From Thiocystis violacea (GTDB lineage: Bacteria > Pseudomonadota > Gammaproteobacteria > Chromatiales > Chromatiaceae): 64,000 nucleotides of DNA. Location of the stretch: NCBI RefSeq assembly GCF_016583575.1, contig NZ_NRRG01000006.1:604-64603 (forward strand), in the 5' to 3' direction. This document shows positions 44,941-54,744 of the stretch, piece by piece. The position numbers and the translations under genes were made by a program. The stretch's first letter is position 1; every line of letters begins with the position of its first letter. The notes beneath the pieces were generated by a model. It saw only the letters and a list, made by a program, of their open reading frames with translations. It made no database searches and was not told the origin of the DNA.

Positions 44941-45897
44941 TTATCGCACGGTTGGGAGCCGGCGCACGAGACCACCATAGTGCTCGTCGTCGGTCCCCAC
45001 GAACACCTGCTTCCCACCTGCCTTGGATTCGCGCACGGCGAGACTTTCGACCTTCAAGCCGTCCAGGGTCGCCAGCCGCTTACCCCGCTCCAGTCGAACC
45101 CGTGGGCGTCCCTGTGCATCGGCCAGGATCCTCCCGATGCGCCAGACCACGCTGCGGAACGGACCCTCGTCGTTGCCCGAATCATAGGCGGACGCGCTGT
45201 AGATCAAACCCTCGCGGTCGACCGTCAGGGCCACGATGGGGCGCGCGCCCCTCCCCACCGGGTCGACGCCCACATAGGTCACTTCCTCGAATGACCCAAA
45301 GGCCACCGGATCCAGCGATAACGTCGCCCATCGCAGCTTGGTCTCCGGTCGACCCTCCGCCCGTTCGGCGTAGAGAAACACCGGTTGCCCGGCGACCTCG
45401 CAGACCTCCATCGCCTCGACGTTCTCCACCGGCACCGGCCAGGGGATGGCGTGCGCGATGTTCAGCGCCCCCGCCTGGTACTCGGCGAAAAAGAGCCGCC
45501 GAGCGCCTTCGCCCGCTTGGCCACTCTCGGCGAAGACGAACCCCCGCCCGCCCGGCAGGCGACTGGCGCTCTCCAGATCGCTGCTGGGACCATCCGGACC
45601 TGGGAAGGAGATCTTCAAGGACCTCCAGGTGACCCCTTCGAGTTCCGATGTGGGGAGTTTCACTAAACTGATCCGCGGCCAGGCGGCCTGTTTGGCCGTG
45701 CGTTTGGCGTCGTGGACACCGATGAAGAGATCGTCCTCGACCCACGCCAGTCCGCTAAGGTCGGGCAAGGTGGTGGCCTGGACGATGTCCTGAGGACGCT
45801 CAGCCAGTTTCGCGCAACTCGCGCACAGCAGCGTGCTCAGCGCGATGGCCATGACCGAGACCTTCCGGCGGTGGGGGCTTGGCGTGTCGGTCTTCAT
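44941..45897 (-). CDS. Putative lipoprotein, beta-propeller/phytase-like esterase type
   Basis: 318 residues from ATG 45897 (MKTDTPSPHRRKVSVMAIAL); an upstream in-frame ATG at 46014 lacks support. The lipobox is LLCASC. The body is strand-rich with repeated motifs (DLSGLAWVEDDLFIGVHDAK, DLESASRLPGGRGFVFAESG, LTVDREGLIYSASAYDSG, VESLAVRESKAGGKQVFVG), like SdiA-regulated or esterase-like phytase propellers. The function is unknown. The 347 bases upstream (45898-46244) show no operator of the island type. Confidence 0.65.
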   Translation of the reverse strand: MKTDTPSPHRRKVSVMAIALSTLLCASCAKLAERPQDIVQATTLPDLSGLAWVEDDLFIGVHDAKRTAKQAAWPRISLVKLPTSELEGVTWRSLKISFPGPDGPSSDLESASRLPGGRGFVFAESGQAGEGARRLFFAEYQAGALNIAHAIPWPVPVENVEAMEVCEVAGQPVFLYAERAEGRPETKLRWATLSLDPVAFGSFEEVTYVGVDPVGRGARPIVALTVDREGLIYSASAYDSGNDEGPFRSVVWRIGRILADAQGRPRVRLERGKRLATLDGLKVESLAVRESKAGGKQVFVGTDDEHYGGLVRRLPTVR

Positions 45898-46244
45898 GGC
45901 TCGGAGGCGCGTCGGCAGGGAGGGCGTCTCAGGATGATTCGCCCTTCGCTGTTTGAACGCAACGCGGGGTTTGGTTTGAATCCTGAATGCCCACCGAGCG
46001 ATGGTGACGGCCAAGGGGGCAACCGTTAGGACACGCCCTGGGGCGAGACATCAGCAGCCGTGTGCCGGTGGTACGCCATCGCTCGACGCCGTGGCGGTCT
46101 TTCACGCTAGAATCGCTCGCGATCCTGTCCGATGTCCCTGCGGCGGCCCGTGGGCCGCATCCGGATCGCCGCCTGGCGCGTTGGGCGCGCCCATGACCGA
46201 CGGCCGCGTCAGGTTCCTGTGGTGACGGCGAAGGCCAATCTAAG

Positions 46245-46715
46245 GTGCGTTGCGTCATGCCATGCGTTGAGGGCGTCCCCGGACGTCGTGTGAAGGTTGT
46301 CTTTACCCTGGCCTGGCTGCTGGTCGCGAGCCTGTTCATCTTCCACGCCAGCCTGCTGTTTGAAGTCGCCTGGCAAATTCGGATATTCGTCCCGTGGCTC
46401 ATCTTGCATCTCGGTCCCCGTGGTGCTGGCAAGGCGATTATCCTGGGCTGCTTCGTCGTGCTCTTCTTCGCCCACCTCGCGGAGGCCATGGCCTGGGGGC
46501 TCCTGATCTGGCGTGCGGGGCTGGTGTCGAGTTTCTCCGAGGGTGTCTATTTTTCCGCTACGTCGATGACCGCGCTCGGCTATGGCGATGTCGTGCTGCC
46601 GCCGCCCTGGCGTCTCCTTGGCCCCCTGACGGCGATCAGCGGCCTGCTGATGTTCGGTTGTTCGACCGCCTTTCTGTTCGTCGTCATCCAAGCGGTTTGG
46701 GAGCATCAGGGTTGA
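46245..46715 (+). CDS. Ion-channel protein with two-helix pore module
   Basis: 156 residues from GTG 46245 (ATG 46257 possible). Hydrophobic helices (FTLAWLLVASLFIFHASLLFEV and AIILGCFVVLFFAHLAEAMAWGLLI) are followed by a pore helix with ATSMTALGYGDVVLP and an inner helix. The filter ALGYGD differs from the canonical TVGYGD at the first two positions, so K+ selectivity is probable but not certain. It is a second channel gene besides the one at 24867. Confidence 0.8.
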   Translation: MRCVMPCVEGVPGRRVKVVFTLAWLLVASLFIFHASLLFEVAWQIRIFVPWLILHLGPRGAGKAIILGCFVVLFFAHLAEAMAWGLLIWRAGLVSSFSEGVYFSATSMTALGYGDVVLPPPWRLLGPLTAISGLLMFGCSTAFLFVVIQAVWEHQG

Positions 46716-46770
46716 GGGCCACCGCACCGACACAGGCAGGATTCAGCCCCCGCCCACGCCAAACCATCCG

Positions 46771-47724
46771 TTACGCCTCGCCCCTTCCTCGGCGACGTTT
46801 CAGCACCCCGGCAATGACAAGAGACATTCCGACGATCCCGGTGATGACCAGGATCTCGTCGCGCACGTTGCGCCACCAATAGGACCGTTCCGCCCCCACC
46901 AATCGTGGGGCACGGGGCGCGTCGGTGGCGATCGTGACAACGACCGGGCTGCCTACCCTCAGTGCGCTGACCGATGGCGCGTCCACCCGGTCCACACCCT
47001 CCACCCCATCGGGATGATCGGGCGCGGCATAGCGCAGCCGGAGATAGGCCACCGGCACGGCATAGGTGCGCGCCCGGCGGCTCAAGAGTCCTCGGCCCTT
47101 CGCATCAATGGTGATGGCCATCACCTGCGCGGCCATCGCCACCCGTGGCCCATGCCCGCCGAGTGATGGGAGGGACACCATCGGCAACGGCGGCGCATCG
47201 ACCGGCCACGTCCATTCCAGCCACCCGAACGGGCGCAGCCGTTTCAACCTCACCACACGACCGGGCACCGCCGCGTCGTGCGACGCCTCATCGAGGCGGA
47301 CCTCGACCTGCCGCAAGGTGCCATGCCCCGGCGCCTGCTGACACCAGCGGTCGGCGTCCGACTCAGGCTCGCCGATCGCGGCGCGAATCGCCGGATCCAG
47401 GGGTGCGCCCGCGCCCAGTCCAAGGGCATCCGGCGCGCGGTAGCAGAGGATGATTCCGTAACGATGGCGCACCACAAGCTGGCTTGTCCGCGTCCCCGTG
47501 GCGCGCGCCGTCTCGACGTGGACGGATTCCTGGGTCGCGGCCACTACGCCATCCAACCGCTCGCCCCAGAGGTCGGCGGCGGCCTGCGGCCCGGCGGCGA
47601 CGCTGATCAGCACGCCCAGGATCAGGACCGGTAGTGCCAGCCACCGGAGTAAGCGCAACATCAGCATGAGCAACGCCAGGACGACACCGGCCAGGGCGAT
47701 GAAGACGAGGAGGGCGGCGGTCAT
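46771..47724 (-). CDS. Membrane-anchored protein of unknown function
   Basis: 317 residues. Two N-terminal helices (ALLVFIALAGVVLALLMLML and LALPVLILGVLISVAAG), a periplasmic or extracytoplasmic beta-rich domain with two cysteines (IILCYRAPD and DRWCQQAPG), and a C-terminal helix (EILVITGIVGMSLVIAGVL) followed by basic residues. The domain repeats a QLVVRHRYG / VAYLRLRYAAPD pattern like DUF3592-type proteins, but I am not confident of a family. It is convergent with the channel gene. Confidence 0.6.
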   Translation of the reverse strand: MTAALLVFIALAGVVLALLMLMLRLLRWLALPVLILGVLISVAAGPQAAADLWGERLDGVVAATQESVHVETARATGTRTSQLVVRHRYGIILCYRAPDALGLGAGAPLDPAIRAAIGEPESDADRWCQQAPGHGTLRQVEVRLDEASHDAAVPGRVVRLKRLRPFGWLEWTWPVDAPPLPMVSLPSLGGHGPRVAMAAQVMAITIDAKGRGLLSRRARTYAVPVAYLRLRYAAPDHPDGVEGVDRVDAPSVSALRVGSPVVVTIATDAPRAPRLVGAERSYWWRNVRDEILVITGIVGMSLVIAGVLKRRRGRGEA

Positions 47725-47813
47725 GGACGGTGTGATCCTGTTGACATCCCGGCTTGCTCAGGGCGATGGGTGGAATCGTGTCGGCGGCTCCGAGGTGTCG
47801 TCGCGATCGATCC

Positions 47814-48209
47814 TTAGGGCTTCGTCCCAGCCCAACTCACTTCGTTGTTGAAGGTCACATTCAACCGGATCGGCCGTTTCGAACGCTCAAGAACGAAGAC
47901 GGTGGAGCCACTCGCATTCAGAATCGTTTCCATGGCTTGCGTCAAGGGGACTTCCACCCTGGGGAGTCGCGCGTAATCGGACGTGATCCGCACCCGATTC
48001 TCACCGATCCGCGTCACGGTCAGGGTCACATCGCTGCGCGACGAGCCTTTGGAATCGGATGTGACATCACCGCCATAGGTACCTTGCGCGACATCGGCCA
48101 AGTCAGGTTTGCGTTGCGCGCGCTCACCTTGCGCATCGGCCGAGACAACCGGCAGCAGGGTCGCCACGCAAACGCACATGGCAGCCTGGAGAAAGCGGCT
48201 TGGTTTCAT
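47814..48209 (-). CDS. Small exported protein of unknown function
   Basis: 131 residues from ATG 48209 (MKPSRFLQAAMCVCVATLLP); an upstream start at 48224 would add five residues. A signal peptide ends near SADAQ. The mature part has a strand pattern (TYGGDVTSDSKGSSRSDVTLTV, then VRITSDYARLPRVEVPL). No known domain was recognised. It lies 89 bases before the next gene on the same strand, so the two may be co-transcribed. Confidence 0.55.
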   Translation of the reverse strand: MKPSRFLQAAMCVCVATLLPVVSADAQGERAQRKPDLADVAQGTYGGDVTSDSKGSSRSDVTLTVTRIGENRVRITSDYARLPRVEVPLTQAMETILNASGSTVFVLERSKRPIRLNVTFNNEVSWAGTKP

Positions 48210-48421
48210 GAGGATTCCTCGCATGGATAAGGGGAGTCGTGACGGGGAAGGGCGAGAGAGACATGCTGGCGGATCGATCCTTATGCAACGCTCTCGGGGG
48301 CGCGCGAAAAGCGTCTACCGGCTGCCTTCATGGGTTCGACCATCTCGTGAGGGGTGATCGCGGGACTGTCCGATGTCCCCGCGTTGGCCGGTCGGCGCCC
48401 GTTTGGATGGGGAGGATCGCC

Positions 48422-48451
48422 GTGAGGTGTCCCCGAACTTTCGTCTTCCAG
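48422..48451 (+). repeat. Solo IS3-family-type end
   Basis: TGAGGTGTCCCCGAACTT followed by TCGTCTTCCAGG closely matches the left end of the IS3 element at 11178 (TGAGGTTCCCCCGAAAATTA, then GTCTTCCAAG). No transposase is adjacent. It lies 40 bases before an integrase tail, the same arrangement as at 49873. Confidence 0.7.
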
Positions 48452-48489
48452 GGTTGACGTCGACGATCCGTCGCACGCGAAACGATCAG

Positions 48490-48580
48490 CACCTCAGAGC
48501 AAGCTCCGCTCGAGCTCATCGAGGTTGATCTGATCGTTGCGCCGATCAAGCGGCCGGTGGTCCATGCGCGCTCGAAGTTG
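48490..48580 (-). pseudogene. Integrase C-terminal relic (second copy)
   Basis: The minus strand reads RRNDQINLDELERSLL then a stop, matching the end RRNDLVNLDEVERIII of the integrase fragment at 49943. Upstream the frame is shifted (TTGR then nonsense). Only the last 25-30 codons remain. Confidence 0.75.
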
Positions 48581-48914
48581 AGGTCGAACACGCCGTCATG
48601 TCAGAGACCGCCATTTCGTGAAACGCCAGCAGTGACGCGACCTGTCGGAACAGCTCTGTTTCTCGACACGGCGGGAATGGCCTCGGCAATGGCCAGCAAG
48701 CGGCGTTGAAAATGCCAAAAAAACGGTCGGAAATCTGATTCAACCGAAAACCATGACGACATGGTTGCCGGCAGGCACATGGCGGTTCATAACAGCGGTG
48801 TTTGGTCTATCTCAACGTGATGGCTCCACGAGTGCTTCTAATGCGCTGGGTTAAAGCCATCGCTTGAGTGGTCGTCATGATATTTGAACTCCGAAACCTG
48901 AGTTACCATCTTGC

Positions 48915-49859
48915 CTATGGTGACTCGCTCCATTCCGGCAGACAAAGCCGCCATGCGGGCCGCAGGCGCGACACCATCTCTACTCCATCAAGTTTGTTTC
49001 GCAAGATCTTCCATCGTGCCAGATCAAACGACTCCCGATACAGGTACGCCATCCAGTCCGCCAGGAGCACGGCCGCATCGGTTTCCGCGTCGCCCGTCTC
49101 ACAGATCGCCAGTCCAGCGCTGTGCCGGTACCCGGTCACAATGGTGGCCTCATCGTAGCCCAAGCGCTGGAGTGCCACCGCCGCTGTGCCGGCACGAAAT
49201 GTCGTCTCCTCGGGCAGCGTCGATTCTGCCGATGAGGCCACAGGGTTGAGTGCCGCCGGGAACTCTGAGAAATGAAGGTTGGCCAACAAGGCTTGAACGT
49301 ATGCAGCCAGTTCGGGGGTGTTTGCCACATGCCAGAAGTTGAAGACCAGGGTTTGGCGCGGTTGGGTCACCTCGGTCACCCCATGGTATGAACCCGCGTG
49401 AAGCGGAAAGCCAAAGGCTTTGTTGTACTCAGGATCAACACGGAACACCGCTTGGCCATCCGGCGATGCGAATAATTCCAGAACACCGCCATGCTCAGGC
49501 TGCCAGTGTTTATTCAGTTGCACGACCAGTCGCGCCATCTCATAGCCCAAGAGTGGTCGGTCACTATGTCTCCCAATGACGTCTCCGGGCCGCATTCGTT
49601 GCGCCGTGACGACAACACGATCAACGAGTGGCAACTGGGTAATCTCGCGCATTCTAGCGCGTAGTTCGGTCTGAAAGGAGGCTGGAATCTTCTCGGTCAC
49701 GTCGCAAAGCGCGCACTGGTAGAACGCACCATCCCGATGCGGCCAATCATTGGTTTGTAAAAAGAGGCCCTCAAGTGCCGCACACTCTTCGTCGGAGAAT
49801 GCGGAATCGACACAGAAAAAGGGGAATGGGTGATGGTGGTGATGTGGTTGCAAGAGCAA
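48915..49859 (-). CDS. 2OG-Fe(II) oxygenase-like protein, 5' end next to an IS end
   Basis: 314 residues. The jelly-roll iron site is visible: VIGRHSDRPLLG gives the H-x-D, AGSYHGVTEV the distal His, and PRQTLVFNFW the 2-oxoglutarate Arg. The C-terminal 110 residues form a helical extra domain (YDEATIVTGYRHSAGLAICE ... VLLADWMAYLYRESF). The start is a TTG at 49859 with AGGAG upstream, and an IS3-type end begins 14 bases further, so the original 5' region may have been replaced. The N-terminus is His-rich (QPHHHHHPFPFF). No peptide precursor or maturase gene was seen nearby. The substrate is unknown. Confidence 0.8.
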   Translation of the reverse strand: MLLQPHHHHHPFPFFCVDSAFSDEECAALEGLFLQTNDWPHRDGAFYQCALCDVTEKIPASFQTELRARMREITQLPLVDRVVVTAQRMRPGDVIGRHSDRPLLGYEMARLVVQLNKHWQPEHGGVLELFASPDGQAVFRVDPEYNKAFGFPLHAGSYHGVTEVTQPRQTLVFNFWHVANTPELAAYVQALLANLHFSEFPAALNPVASSAESTLPEETTFRAGTAAVALQRLGYDEATIVTGYRHSAGLAICETGDAETDAAVLLADWMAYLYRESFDLARWKILRNKLDGVEMVSRLRPAWRLCLPEWSESP

Positions 49860-49872
49860 CGGCTGAACTCCT

Positions 49873-49902
49873 TGAGGTTCCCTCTATGTTTCGTCTTCCC
49901 AG
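49873..49902 (+). repeat. Solo IS3-family-type end upstream of the oxygenase
   Basis: TGAGGTTCCCTCTATGTTTC then GTCTTCCCAG is a variant of the IS3 terminal repeat seen at 11178 and 48422. It separates the oxygenase start from the integrase relic. No direct repeat or partner end was found. Confidence 0.7.
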
Positions 49903-49942
49903 GGGAGTGAAAACGGTCTGGCGCACGCAGCGGATAGACGTC

Positions 49943-50443
49943 TCAAATGATAATTCGCTCGACCTCATCGAGATTGACCAGATCGTTGCGCCGGTCATAG
50001 AAGCCGGTGGTGTGCGCACTCTCATGGTTGGCCATCTGCTGCGCCACTTCGAGCTTGCCGCCATTCCTCAGATACTCGGTGATCCCGGTCGCCCGGAAGG
50101 TATGACAGCCGGCCGCCGTGCCGATCCCGGCGGCCAGGACACGCCGGCGGATCATGCGGTAGACCTCGTACTGCTGGAGCGCGCGCTCGGTGAGCTGTCC
50201 GCGCTTGCCCGGGGCTGTGGGGAAGAGGACTGCCTTCGGCTGGCCGCGTCGTCCGGTCACGTCCAGATAGCGCTCCAGCGAGGCCTCCAGGTTGTGATGG
50301 CAGGGCATCTCATGGCGCTTACCACCTTTCTCGTGCAGCCGCACCCAGGTGCGCCGGCCCTGAATATAGACGTCCTCCACCCGCATCTTGATCACCGCCC
50401 CGACACGGGCATTATGCTGTTGGCAAGGAATCGGGAAAAACAA
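49943..50443 (-). pseudogene. Tyrosine recombinase (integrase), N-terminus missing
   Basis: The minus strand encodes a catalytic domain of about 155 residues: first Arg in [29 protein letters not shown], the box CHTFRATGITEYL (H-x-x-R), later His in ANHESAHTTG and Tyr in FYDRRND. The core-binding N-terminal domain is absent, and homology begins abruptly at about 50412, so the product should be inactive. Two smaller relics of the same gene lie at 44833 and 48490. Confidence 0.82.
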
Positions 50444-50475
50444 ATCGCGGAAAACCGCCCGGCTTCACTTCTGGC

Positions 50476-50495
50476 TCCCACGCTGGAGCGTGGGA
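50476..50495. repeat. Perfect short palindrome in 50444-50751
   Basis: TCCCACGCT and AGCGTGGGA flank a GG, forming a compact hairpin next to the truncated integrase. The unit CCCACGCTGGAGCGTGGGA is a commonly scattered intergenic palindrome. The rest of 50444-50751, upstream of phosphoketolase, shows no operator of the island type. Confidence 0.65.
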
Positions 50496-50751
50496 ACGAG
50501 GAAAACGAGGAAACGCTTCGGTTTGCTGCTTCGTCACCTTGCTCATACCTTCGTCTCGTACGCCCGCCCTTGCCTTTCGCCTTAACGCTTTCGCAACCCA
50601 ATGTTCAGCAACGCACGGACCGGGGGGCGGAAAGGGTGTCTGCTGGCGATTCCCGGACACGCGATGTCCGGTATCCGCTCGCCACCGTCTCGATGGGCCG
50701 CTGCATGGCCAGGTGGTATCACCCAGGCCAGACCCATTGAGGAATCAGCCC

Positions 50752-53112
50752 ATGAAGACGGCGACCCAGACCCTTGACCCGGAACAGCTCCGCAAGCTCG
50801 ACGCCTGGTGGCGCGCGGCGAACTATCTCTCGGTCGGTCAGATCTATCTCTACGACAATCCGCTGCTGAGAGAGCCGCTTTCGCTTTCGCACATCAAACC
50901 GCGCCTGCTCGGTCATTGGGGCACGACACCGGGATTGAGCTTCATCTACGCGCATCTCAACCGCGTCATCAAGGACCACGATCTCAGTCTCATCTATGTC
51001 GCCGGGCCGGGCCACGGCGGACCGGCGATGGTGGCGAATGCCTATCTGGAAGGCACCTACAGCGAGGTCTATCCGAATATCTCCCAGGACGAGGACGGGA
51101 TGCGGCGGCTGTTCAAGCAGTTCTCCTTCCCCGGCGGTATCCCCAGCCATGTCGCGCCGGAGACGCCGGGGTCGATCAACGAGGGCGGCGAGCTGGGCTA
51201 TGCGCTCTCGCATGCCTTCGGCGCAGCCTTCGACAATCCGGATCTGATCGTCGCCTGCGTGGTCGGCGATGGCGAGGCGGAGACCGGCCCAATGGCCACG
51301 AGCTGGCACTCAAACAAGTTTCTCAACCCCATCCACGACGGCGCGGTGCTGCCGATCCTGCACCTAAACGGCTACAAGATCGCCGGCCCCACGGTGCTGG
51401 CGCGCATCCCGCGCGATGAGCTGGAGGCGCTGTTCAACGGCTATGGCTACGCGCCCTATTTCGTCGAGGGCGACGATCCCGCGACGATGCATCAGCTCAT
51501 GGCCGCCACGCTCGATACCGTGGTTGCCGAGATCCAGCGCATCCAGAACGACGCGCGCGCCTTCGGTTTCGACACCCGTCCGCGCTGGCCCATGATCATC
51601 CTGCGCTCGCCCAAGGGTTGGACCGGTCCCAAAAGCGTGGACGGCAAGGCGACCGAGGGCACCTTCCGCTCCCATCAGGTGCCGATGGCCGACATGAAGC
51701 ACCCAGGGCATCTGGAGATCCTGGAAGACTGGCTGAAGAGCTATCGCCCGGAGGAGCTGTTCGACGCCAGCGGCCGACTCAACGCGGACATCGCGGCCCT
51801 GGCCCCGCAGGGCGAGCGGCGCATGAGCGCCAGTCCGCACGCCAACGGCGGGCTGTTGCTGCGCGATCTGCGGATGCCGGATTTCCGCGATCATGCGGTG
51901 GACGTGCCCCAGCCGGGTGGCGTGGACGCCGAGGCGACCCGCGTCCAGGGCCGCTTCATCCGTGATCTGGTGCGACTCAATCCCCAGAACTTTCGGGTCT
52001 TCAGCCCGGATGAGACGGCGTCCAACCGCTGGGACGCGGTGTTCGAAGTGACGGATCGCTGTTCGATCGCGGAGATCCTCCCCGGCGATGAGCATGTCGG
52101 ACCCGATGGCCGGGTGATGGAGATGCTGAGCGAGCATCAGTGCGAAGGCTGGCTCGAAGGCTATCTGCTCACCGGCCGTCACGGCTTCTTCTCCTGCTAC
52201 GAAGCCTTCATCCATATCATCGACTCCATGTTCAACCAGCACGCCAAGTGGCTCAAGGTGTGCAACGACATCCCCTGGCGGCGGCCGATCGCCTCGCTGA
52301 ACTATCTGCTGTCGTCGCATGTCTGGCGTCAGGATCACAACGGTTTCAGCCATCAGGATCCCGGCTTCATCGACCATGTCATCAACAAGAAGGCGGAGGT
52401 CATTCGGGTCTATCTGCCGCCGGATGCCAACACCCTGCTCTCGGTGACCGATCACTGTCTGCGCAGCCGCAACTATGTGAACGTCATCGTGGCCGGGAAA
52501 CAGTCCTCGCCTCAGTGGCTCGACATGGACGCCGCCATCAAGCACTGCACCGCCGGCATCGGTATCTGGCCCTGGGCCAGCAGCGACCAGGACGGCGAGC
52601 CGGAGGTCGTCATGGCCTGCGCCGGCGACGTGCCGACACTCGAAACCCTGGCGGCGGTCACCCTGCTGCGCGCGCATGTTCCCGACCTCAGGATCCGGGT
52701 CATCAACGTGGTCGACCTCATGAAGCTTCAGCCGCCCAGCGAACACCCACACGGCTTGAGCGACCGGGATTTCGACCGGCTCTTCACCACAGACAAGCCC
52801 ATCATCTTCGCCTATCATGGCTATCCCTGGCTGATCCACCGGCTCACCTATCGCCGCGCCAACCACCACAATCTGCATGTGCGCGGCTACAAGGAAGAGG
52901 GCACCACCTCGACGCCCTTCGATACCGTGGTGAAGAACGATCTGGATCGCTTCGACCTGGTCGCCGACGTCATCGATCGGGTGCCGCGACTTGGTCCCAG
53001 GGCCGCCTACGCCAAGCAGGCGATTCGCGACAAACTCATCGAGCACAAACACTACATCGCCGAGCATGGCGAGGATCTACCGGAGGTGAGAAATTGGAAA
53101 TGGGTGACATAG
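50752..53112 (+). CDS. xfp: Phosphoketolase
   Basis: 786 residues from ATG 50752 (GAGGA upstream), normal family length. It cleaves xylulose-5-phosphate, and often fructose-6-phosphate, with phosphate to give acetyl phosphate plus an aldose phosphate, using thiamine diphosphate. Seen: the start [56 protein letters not shown], thiamine-binding [47 protein letters not shown] and [14 protein letters not shown]. No acetate kinase is adjacent. A relic of a second phosphoketolase lies at 56496. It overlaps the next gene by 13 bases. Confidence 0.96.
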   Translation: MKTATQTLDPEQLRKLDAWWRAANYLSVGQIYLYDNPLLREPLSLSHIKPRLLGHWGTTPGLSFIYAHLNRVIKDHDLSLIYVAGPGHGGPAMVANAYLEGTYSEVYPNISQDEDGMRRLFKQFSFPGGIPSHVAPETPGSINEGGELGYALSHAFGAAFDNPDLIVACVVGDGEAETGPMATSWHSNKFLNPIHDGAVLPILHLNGYKIAGPTVLARIPRDELEALFNGYGYAPYFVEGDDPATMHQLMAATLDTVVAEIQRIQNDARAFGFDTRPRWPMIILRSPKGWTGPKSVDGKATEGTFRSHQVPMADMKHPGHLEILEDWLKSYRPEELFDASGRLNADIAALAPQGERRMSASPHANGGLLLRDLRMPDFRDHAVDVPQPGGVDAEATRVQGRFIRDLVRLNPQNFRVFSPDETASNRWDAVFEVTDRCSIAEILPGDEHVGPDGRVMEMLSEHQCEGWLEGYLLTGRHGFFSCYEAFIHIIDSMFNQHAKWLKVCNDIPWRRPIASLNYLLSSHVWRQDHNGFSHQDPGFIDHVINKKAEVIRVYLPPDANTLLSVTDHCLRSRNYVNVIVAGKQSSPQWLDMDAAIKHCTAGIGIWPWASSDQDGEPEVVMACAGDVPTLETLAAVTLLRAHVPDLRIRVINVVDLMKLQPPSEHPHGLSDRDFDRLFTTDKPIIFAYHGYPWLIHRLTYRRANHHNLHVRGYKEEGTTSTPFDTVVKNDLDRFDLVADVIDRVPRLGPRAAYAKQAIRDKLIEHKHYIAEHGEDLPEVRNWKWVT

Positions 53113-53900
53113 AGCAACCGGCAACCGGCGGCCAGCGTCAGGCGTGCGTTCGTAACAGGGGGCTCGATCGGGCTAGGATCGGCACGGTACTCAGCCTCTG
53201 TTCTGTTCTATTCATTGCCGGGTGCGGCCCGCGCCTGGCCACGAAGGCGGACGAGGCCGCTCAAATACCCAACCCGATGCTCAATGCAAGCTATGAGGAA
53301 GAGGCCGAGGTTCCGTTCGTGATGGAACCAAAAACGGCCAAGCCATTGAGTTCCAAGCGGGCTAACTTTGGGTCGGAGACCGCCTCGCGCAGGACACGGG
53401 AGACGGCGGATTGGGTGGTCATCTCAAAAGACAATCTCAACATGCCGTTCGCGATCGTCGATAAGGTCAACGCGAAGGTCTTTGTCTTTAGCGCGGACGG
53501 ACAGCTCAAGGGCGCGGCCCCCGTGCTGCTGGGGATGGGGAAAGGTGATGACGTCGCCCCCGGCATCAATGACATGCGGATGTCACGTATCCCCCCCGAG
53601 GATCGTACAACGCCCGCGGGTCGTTTCGTGACGGCAATAGGCCGCAATTCCCATGGCAAGGAAATCCTCTGGCTGGACTACAAAAACTCCATCTCCATGC
53701 ATCCGGTCGTGACGAGCATCCCCAAGCAGCGCCGACCGCAACGCCTGGCCAGTCCAACGCCGCTCGATAACCGGATTTCCTTTGGCTGCATCAACGTTCC
53801 ACCGGAATTCTTCACGGACGTGATCCATCGCCATTTTTCCGGGACGGCTGGCGTTGTTTATGTCATGCCGGAAACCAGGCGGGCTGGAGCCTCATCGTAA
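53100..53900 (+). CDS. L,D-transpeptidase (YkuD-type) lipoprotein
   Basis: 266 residues from ATG 53100, whose start lies inside the end of phosphoketolase in another frame. A lipoprotein signal ([18 protein letters not shown]) is followed by a linker and a YkuD-like domain: [37 protein letters not shown], His in SISMHPV, and the catalytic region [15 protein letters not shown] (Cys). Such enzymes make L,D-crosslinks in peptidoglycan or attach lipoproteins to it. The spacing around the catalytic Cys is SFGCIN, close to the S-x-GC-R/I family form. It is convergent with the next gene, overlapping by 9 bases. Confidence 0.8.
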   Translation: MGDIEQPATGGQRQACVRNRGLDRARIGTVLSLCSVLFIAGCGPRLATKADEAAQIPNPMLNASYEEEAEVPFVMEPKTAKPLSSKRANFGSETASRRTRETADWVVISKDNLNMPFAIVDKVNAKVFVFSADGQLKGAAPVLLGMGKGDDVAPGINDMRMSRIPPEDRTTPAGRFVTAIGRNSHGKEILWLDYKNSISMHPVVTSIPKQRRPQRLASPTPLDNRISFGCINVPPEFFTDVIHRHFSGTAGVVYVMPETRRAGASS

Positions 53901-54647
53901 GGAAAACGCCGCTGGTCCCAAGTGGCCCAGCGGCGGCGTGTCGCATAGCTCGTCGATTGATCGCGGGGTGGCATTCAGACGTTCGAAGGGCGGTTCCCAT
54001 CCCTTCTTATCGTCGCTCCAGCTCGGCAGTGGCATGACCATTGGCAGATGGCCGTTCGGCCGATACCAGGAGTCAACGCTCCAGGGAAGCCCACTCTCCG
54101 TATCGATGATGACGGCCGTCCAGTGAACCGCCGTGATATCGAAAAAATTGCGTGCTTTGGGCGATGAAACCGTCCAACCGGCCAGTTCCCCTATATCCCG
54201 GAGAATATGCAGATAGGTCGTGGTATTGCTGGCATTGTCGACGCAATCCATTCGCCCCTCGACTCCCGCCTCGGAATCGTTAATGGCCAGGTCGTTGGCC
54301 AACAACGGCTGATATGTTTGTGCCAATAATTCCATTTGCCAGATGCCGATACGCACATGCTGCAATCGGTCGTGAAGACTTGTGCCTGGACAAAGCGCCA
54401 GATGCCTTTTCAGGATGGCCATGTCCTTGGAAGTAAAGGTCATGGTCTGTCTGTACGCGCACGACCAGTTAAAGCAGATTCGCAACGTGACGGACCCCCG
54501 CGGGTCGATCAGGTACTCTGGTGGAAGTGGACGCGAAACCGATCCCTGAGCGTCATCAACAATCGGCCGCGACGAGGCGGAATCGGCCAAACCGGCATGG
54601 CTGACGAGTATGGCGAGGAAGCCGATCACAGCGGGCCGGAAAGGCAT
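53892..54647 (-). CDS. Exported protein with transglutaminase-like cysteine/histidine/aspartate pattern
   Basis: 251 residues from ATG 54647 (an upstream start at 54683 is also in frame). A signal peptide (AVIGFLAILVSHAGLADS) is followed by a body with MDCVDNASNTTTYLHIL, then HWTAVIIDTESGLPWSVDSW. Cys, His and Asp in this order and context (C-V-D-N, H-W-T-A-V, V-D-S-W) are what papain/transglutaminase-like folds show. I infer a possible cysteine peptidase or transglutaminase-like role, with no known family matched. A hairpin in its last codons (53907-53935) followed by TTTT on this strand may end transcription. Confidence 0.55.
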   Translation of the reverse strand: MPFRPAVIGFLAILVSHAGLADSASSRPIVDDAQGSVSRPLPPEYLIDPRGSVTLRICFNWSCAYRQTMTFTSKDMAILKRHLALCPGTSLHDRLQHVRIGIWQMELLAQTYQPLLANDLAINDSEAGVEGRMDCVDNASNTTTYLHILRDIGELAGWTVSSPKARNFFDITAVHWTAVIIDTESGLPWSVDSWYRPNGHLPMVMPLPSWSDDKKGWEPPFERLNATPRSIDELCDTPPLGHLGPAAFSLR

Positions 54648-54744
54648 GAAAGTCACGACAATGGTGTCAAAGGCTTGCGCCAATAGGAAGCCGAAATAGG
54701 AAGCCGAAAGGCTTGAATGTCATGGCACGGCCTCCCTCTCGACC

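Larger units (their letters stand above)
48210..48914. other. Gene-poor stretch with mobile-element relics
   Basis: This 700-base stretch carries a solo IS3-like end at 48422 and an integrase tail at 48490. The remainder shows no open frame with a recognisable domain. A near-match to the island operator on the minus strand at 48858-48843 lacks the GGT half-site and the -10, and is not called. Confidence 0.5.

Noticed and set aside
48843-48858. Minus-strand TTTAACCCAGCGCATT resembling the island operator
   Set aside because: Lacks the GGT half-site and outer AA, and has no TANNNT at 23 bases; about 630 bases from the nearest start.
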